Positions 6,234 through 8,967 of a stretch of 8,967 bases of DNA are shown here, piece after piece. Position numbers and translations under genes: made by a program. Where the stretch lies: assembly GCA_020847015.1 (NCBI GenBank), contig JADLCW010000480.1, positions 1-8,967 of the forward strand. Direction: 5' to 3'. The notes under the pieces were generated by a model. That model had not been told where the DNA came from. It made no database searches and saw nothing but the letters and a program-made list of their open reading frames with translations. This DNA is from Thermomicrobiales bacterium. GTDB taxonomy: Bacteria; Chloroflexota; Chloroflexia; Thermomicrobiales; UBA6265. Each line of letters opens with the position of its first letter. The first letter of the stretch is position 1.

Positions 6234-7710
6234 CGGCCGACCGCACCGTCTGCTGGCGGCGCTGGCGCTGCTGCTGGCGCTGACCGGGGGAGCGGTCGCC
6301 GCGGCCGAACGCGCGCCGCGCGCGGCGGGGCTGGAGGTCTGCCCCGGCTGCCCGATCGACTCCATCGCCGAGGCCATCGCCCAGGCGCAACCCGGCGCCC
6401 GGATCGAGGTGCGCGGGGGAACCTATCCCGGCGGTCTGGTCATCGACCGCCCGCTGACGCTGGTCGGCATCGACGGACCGGTCATCGACGGCGGCGGCAG
6501 CGGCACGCTGGTGACGGCGAGCGGGGTCGATTTCGCCATCAGCGGATTCACCCTGCGCGGCACCGGCATCAGCCTGGACAAGGAAGACGCCGCCATCGTG
6601 GTCGAGCAGGGCAAAGCCGTACTCGTCGGCAACCATATCGAAGACGCGCTGTTCGGCATCTATCTGAAGCAGGCTCCCGGCAGCATCGTGCGCGACAACG
6701 TCATCCTCAGCAAGGCGCTGCCGGTTGCGCGCCGCGGCGACGGGATCAAAACCTGGTACAGCGACGATGTCGTCATCGAGGGCAATCGCGCCGTCGATGG
6801 CCGCGACATCATCCTCTGGTACTCCAACCGCGGGCTGGTGCGCGACAACGTCTTCGACGGCGGCCGCTACGGGTTGCACCTGATGTTCAGCGACGACGCC
6901 CGCATCGAAGCCAACTCGCTCAGCGGCAACTCCATTGGTCTCTACGTGATGTACAGCCGCTCCCCCACGGTCGTCGGCAACGCGCTGTCCAACAACCACG
7001 GTCCCAGCGGCGGCGGCATCGGGTTGAAGGATGTGGACCACGCCGTCGTGGAAGGCAACCGCTTCGTCAACAACAACATCGCCGCTCAGGTCGACACGTC
7101 GCCGCGCGAGATGGGCATCGAGAATTATTTCCGCGGCAATGTCTTCGCCTACAATCAGGTCGGCATCGGATTCATGCCCTCGGTGCGCCACAATACGCTG
7201 AGCGGCAACGCCTTCATCGACAACGCCGAGCAGGTCGCGATACTAGGGCGCGGACACTTGCGCGACATCACCTGGGCCGAGAACGGCGCCGGCAACTACT
7301 GGAGCGACTACGCCGGGTTCGACGCCGACGGCGACGGCCTTGGCGATCTGCCCTACCGCTCGCAGCGGTTGTTCGAATCGCTGGTGGCGCGCCACCCGGC
7401 GCTGCGGTTGTTCACCTTCAGCCCGGCGGCAATGGCGGTCGATTTCGCGGCGCGCGCCGCGCCGGAGGTGCGCCCGGAAACCAAGCTGGAAGACCCGGCT
7501 CCGCTGATGCGCCCGGCTCCGCACGCCGCGCTGCCGGTCGCGCCAGCGGCGGACCCCGGCGCCCGGTTGGCCATGGGCGGAGCCGGCAGGGCGCTCGCCG
7601 CGGTTTCGCTGGGAACGATCGTCGCGTTGCGACGACCGACCGGGACGCCGCGGTCGCGGCGGCCCAACCGCCGCCTGCGGTTGGCTCCGCAGGGGGGACG
7701 GGAGGCGTGA
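6223..7710 (+). CDS. nosD: NosD, periplasmic beta-helix maturation protein for the NosZ copper centre
   Basis: 495 residues from a GTG at 6223, with GGAGG at 6211-6215 seven bases before it. The start lies inside the end of the preceding gene (11-bp overlap), so translation is probably coupled. A Sec-type signal peptide is clear: basic start, hydrophobic LLAALALLLALTGGAVA, and a site near AAA-E at 29/30. The rest is a right-handed beta-helix of the CASH type, seen as repeated 'V-x-G-N / I-x-x-N' turns from about 75 to 345. It ends with the typical NosD strings DADGDGLGDLPYRS (367-380) and FAARAAPEVRPETKLEDPAP (408-427). NosD works outside the membrane with the NosFY transporter to assemble CuZ in NosZ. 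Two details stand out: a CPGC pair (C40, C43) close to the mature N-terminus, and a 65-residue tail after the usual end, with a short hydrophobic stretch (457-469) and an Arg-rich C-terminus. The tail may be a membrane anchor. Confidence 0.95.
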   Translation: MRPSGRPHRLLAALALLLALTGGAVAAAERAPRAAGLEVCPGCPIDSIAEAIAQAQPGARIEVRGGTYPGGLVIDRPLTLVGIDGPVIDGGGSGTLVTASGVDFAISGFTLRGTGISLDKEDAAIVVEQGKAVLVGNHIEDALFGIYLKQAPGSIVRDNVILSKALPVARRGDGIKTWYSDDVVIEGNRAVDGRDIILWYSNRGLVRDNVFDGGRYGLHLMFSDDARIEANSLSGNSIGLYVMYSRSPTVVGNALSNNHGPSGGGIGLKDVDHAVVEGNRFVNNNIAAQVDTSPREMGIENYFRGNVFAYNQVGIGFMPSVRHNTLSGNAFIDNAEQVAILGRGHLRDITWAENGAGNYWSDYAGFDADGDGLGDLPYRSQRLFESLVARHPALRLFTFSPAAMAVDFAARAAPEVRPETKLEDPAPLMRPAPHAALPVAPAADPGARLAMGGAGRALAAVSLGTIVALRRPTGTPRSRRPNRRLRLAPQGGREA

Positions 7711-7712
7711 GC

Positions 7713-8624
7713 GTGAGGCATGAGCTGACGGACGGCGCGCCGGTCGCGCCGGTGGTCGCCGCGCGCGACCTGAGCAAACACTACGGCCGCGTGGCGGCCC
7801 TGGACACGATCGCCTTCACCATCGCCCCCGGCGAGGCGGTCGCGCTGTGGGGGCCGAACGGCGCCGGCAAAACGACCATTCTGCGCTGTCTGCTCGGTCT
7901 GGCCCGGTATCAGGGCGAAATCCGGGTGGATGGCCTCGATCCGGTCACCGACGGTCGCGCCGTGCGCGCCCGGATCGGCTACGTGCCGCAGGAATTGCCG
8001 GTGTCGCCGATGACAGTCGGCGAGTTGACCGCCTTCATCGCCCGGTTGAAGCGCGTGCCCACCGCGGCCGCCTGGGAGAAACTCGAACTGCTGGGGGTCG
8101 CCGAGCACCACCACAAGGCAGTGTCCGCGCTCTCCGGCGGGCAGCGCCAACGACTCTCGCTCGGACTGGCGTTGATCGGCGAACCGCCGGTGTTGTTGCT
8201 CGACGAACCGACCGCCAATCTCGACGCCCAGGCCCGCGCGGAATTGCTGATCCTGCTGCTGCGGTTGCGCGCCACCGGGGTGACGCTGGTGTTCTCGTCC
8301 CACCGGCCGGAAGATGTGCTGGCGCTGGCGAACCGGGTGCTGCGGTTGGAAACCGGCACATTGCTCGGCAGCGCGACCCCGCTCGAGTTCCAGCGCGAAC
8401 TGGGCGGCACCTCGCGCATGCTGCTGTTCCTGAAAAATGGCGGCCGTCATCAGGCGATCGCCGCCCTGGCGGATCTCGGATTGGATGCGACCGGAGAGGA
8501 CAAGCTGCTGACCGTCGCCGTCCAACCGCGGCAGAAAGCCGCCGTGCTGACGACGCTGGCGGCCGCCGGCGTCGAACTCGACGACTTCGACCTGGAGCGC
8601 GTGGCATGGACCGATCGATCGTAA
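7713..8624 (+). CDS. nosF: NosF, ABC transporter ATP-binding subunit for CuZ maturation
   Basis: Two GTG starts compete. The one at 7707 overlaps the nosD stop by four bases (GTGA). The one at 7713 has GGAGG (7701-7705) at seven bases, an ideal distance, and is preferred; the difference is two residues. The product (303 residues) is a single ABC ATPase domain followed by a C-terminal part of about 90 residues usual for NosF. With numbering from 7713, Walker A is GPNGAGKTT at 47-55, the Q-loop Gln is 93 (YVPQE), the signature LSGGQ is at 140-144, Walker B VLLLDEP at 160-166, the D-loop NLD follows, and the switch His is 197 (SSHRPED). All residues for ATP hydrolysis are present. NosF energises NosY at the inner face of the membrane; together with NosD they supply what is needed (probably sulfur) for the CuZ cluster of NosZ. 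It overlaps nosY by 19 bp. Confidence 0.95.
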   Translation: MRHELTDGAPVAPVVAARDLSKHYGRVAALDTIAFTIAPGEAVALWGPNGAGKTTILRCLLGLARYQGEIRVDGLDPVTDGRAVRARIGYVPQELPVSPMTVGELTAFIARLKRVPTAAAWEKLELLGVAEHHHKAVSALSGGQRQRLSLGLALIGEPPVLLLDEPTANLDAQARAELLILLLRLRATGVTLVFSSHRPEDVLALANRVLRLETGTLLGSATPLEFQRELGGTSRMLLFLKNGGRHQAIAALADLGLDATGEDKLLTVAVQPRQKAAVLTTLAAAGVELDDFDLERVAWTDRS

Positions 8625-8967
8625 TGGCGATCGGCGCGAAGGAAGCTCGCGCCGGATTGCGCAACCGCTGGTTTCACCTCTACGCAGCGGCCTTTCTGCT
8701 GCTGAGCGTCGCCTTCTCGGCCGTGGCCATGTCCGGGTCGAGTCTGACCGGGCAACCCGGATTCGGCCGCACCTCGGCCGGATTGCTGAACCTGATGTTG
8801 CTGATGGTGCCGTTGATCGGGTTGACCATCGGAGCGCAGGCGCTGGTGTCCGAGCGCGAGGATCGCCTGCTCGACTATCTGCTGGCGCAGCCGGTGTCGG
8901 CGGCCGAAGTGTATTTCGGCAAATTCCTGGGAGCCGCCGCCGCGCTGGTGCTGATGCTCGCCTTCGG
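8606..8967 (+). CDS. nosY: NosY, ABC-2 type permease subunit, 3'-truncated by the window edge
   Basis: Starts at an ATG inside the end of nosF (19-bp overlap), with GGAG at 8594-8597 eight bases before it; an ATG at 8624 is in frame but has no better ribosome site. About 120 residues are visible and the frame stays open to the last base. The N-terminus (AIGAKEARAGLRNRWFH) is typical of NosY permeases: a short cytoplasmic helix with a KE...GLRNRW motif. A first membrane helix (about 27-45), a second (about 64-82), the cytoplasmic loop SEREDRLLDYLLAQPVSAAE (about 86-105) that docks onto the ATPase, and the start of a third helix follow. The protein is the membrane channel of the NosFY transporter, which works with NosD to mature NosZ. 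Assignment rests on sequence style and on its place directly after nosF. Confidence 0.92.
   Translation, partial: MDRSIVMAIGAKEARAGLRNRWFHLYAAAFLLLSVAFSAVAMSGSSLTGQPGFGRTSAGLLNLMLLMVPLIGLTIGAQALVSEREDRLLDYLLAQPVSAAEVYFGKFLGAAAALVLMLAF

Noticed and set aside
6145..7191. 348-codon - strand frame opposite nosD
   Set aside because: Antisense shadow of the repetitive beta-helix codons; Asp/Val/Ala-rich and without motifs.
7353..8525. 390-codon - strand frame opposite nosD and nosF
   Set aside because: Spans two clear + strand genes antisense and shows only Gln/Arg/Gly-rich text.

Overview
The window is a GC-rich (estimated by eye at close to 70%) bacterial chromosome segment holding two functional blocks: a pair of cyclic-di-GMP turnover genes at the left, and the start of a nitrous oxide reductase (nos) gene cluster at the right. 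The gene order nosZ - small polytopic membrane protein - nosD - nosF - nosY, and a CuA motif reading CTEFC instead of the CxWxC of the classical enzymes, place the reductase in the 'atypical' clade II. The organism is not identified by the sequence. High GC, frequent GTG starts, a Tat-type signal on a clade II NosZ and the general protein style would fit a Chloroflexota (Thermomicrobia-like) or another deep-branching high-GC bacterium; this is inference only. I saw no rRNA, tRNA, CRISPR array, insertion sequence or phage gene.

Left block (1-3167): a 5'-truncated membrane-anchored HD-GYP phosphodiesterase (+ strand, ends 736) faces a convergent GAF-PAS-GGDEF-EAL protein (- strand, 3167 to 828). 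The GGDEF half looks intact, including an RxxD inhibitory site. The EAL half has lost acidic residues at two key active-site positions, so the second protein is probably a net cyclase or a c-di-GMP-binding regulator, opposed by the HD-GYP enzyme.

Centre (3168-3417): a 250-bp divergent intergenic region between the GGDEF-EAL gene and nosZ. It carries a TATACT box for the leftward gene, an imperfect inverted repeat, and a copy of a 28-bp element (20/28 identical) that recurs upstream of the next nos transcription unit.

Right block (3418-8967): nosZ (complete, all seven CuZ histidines and the side-chain CuA ligands present) is followed by a strong hairpin plus T-rich tract that looks like an intrinsic terminator. 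Directly after it lies the second copy of the shared element. A tightly packed unit then runs off the right edge: the NosB-like membrane protein, nosD, nosF and nosY, with overlaps or gaps of only a few bases. NosD, NosF and NosY form the ABC-type system needed to mature the CuZ cluster of NosZ; the NosB-like protein presumably serves the same pathway at the membrane. nosL, nosR or cytochrome genes, if present, must lie beyond the window.
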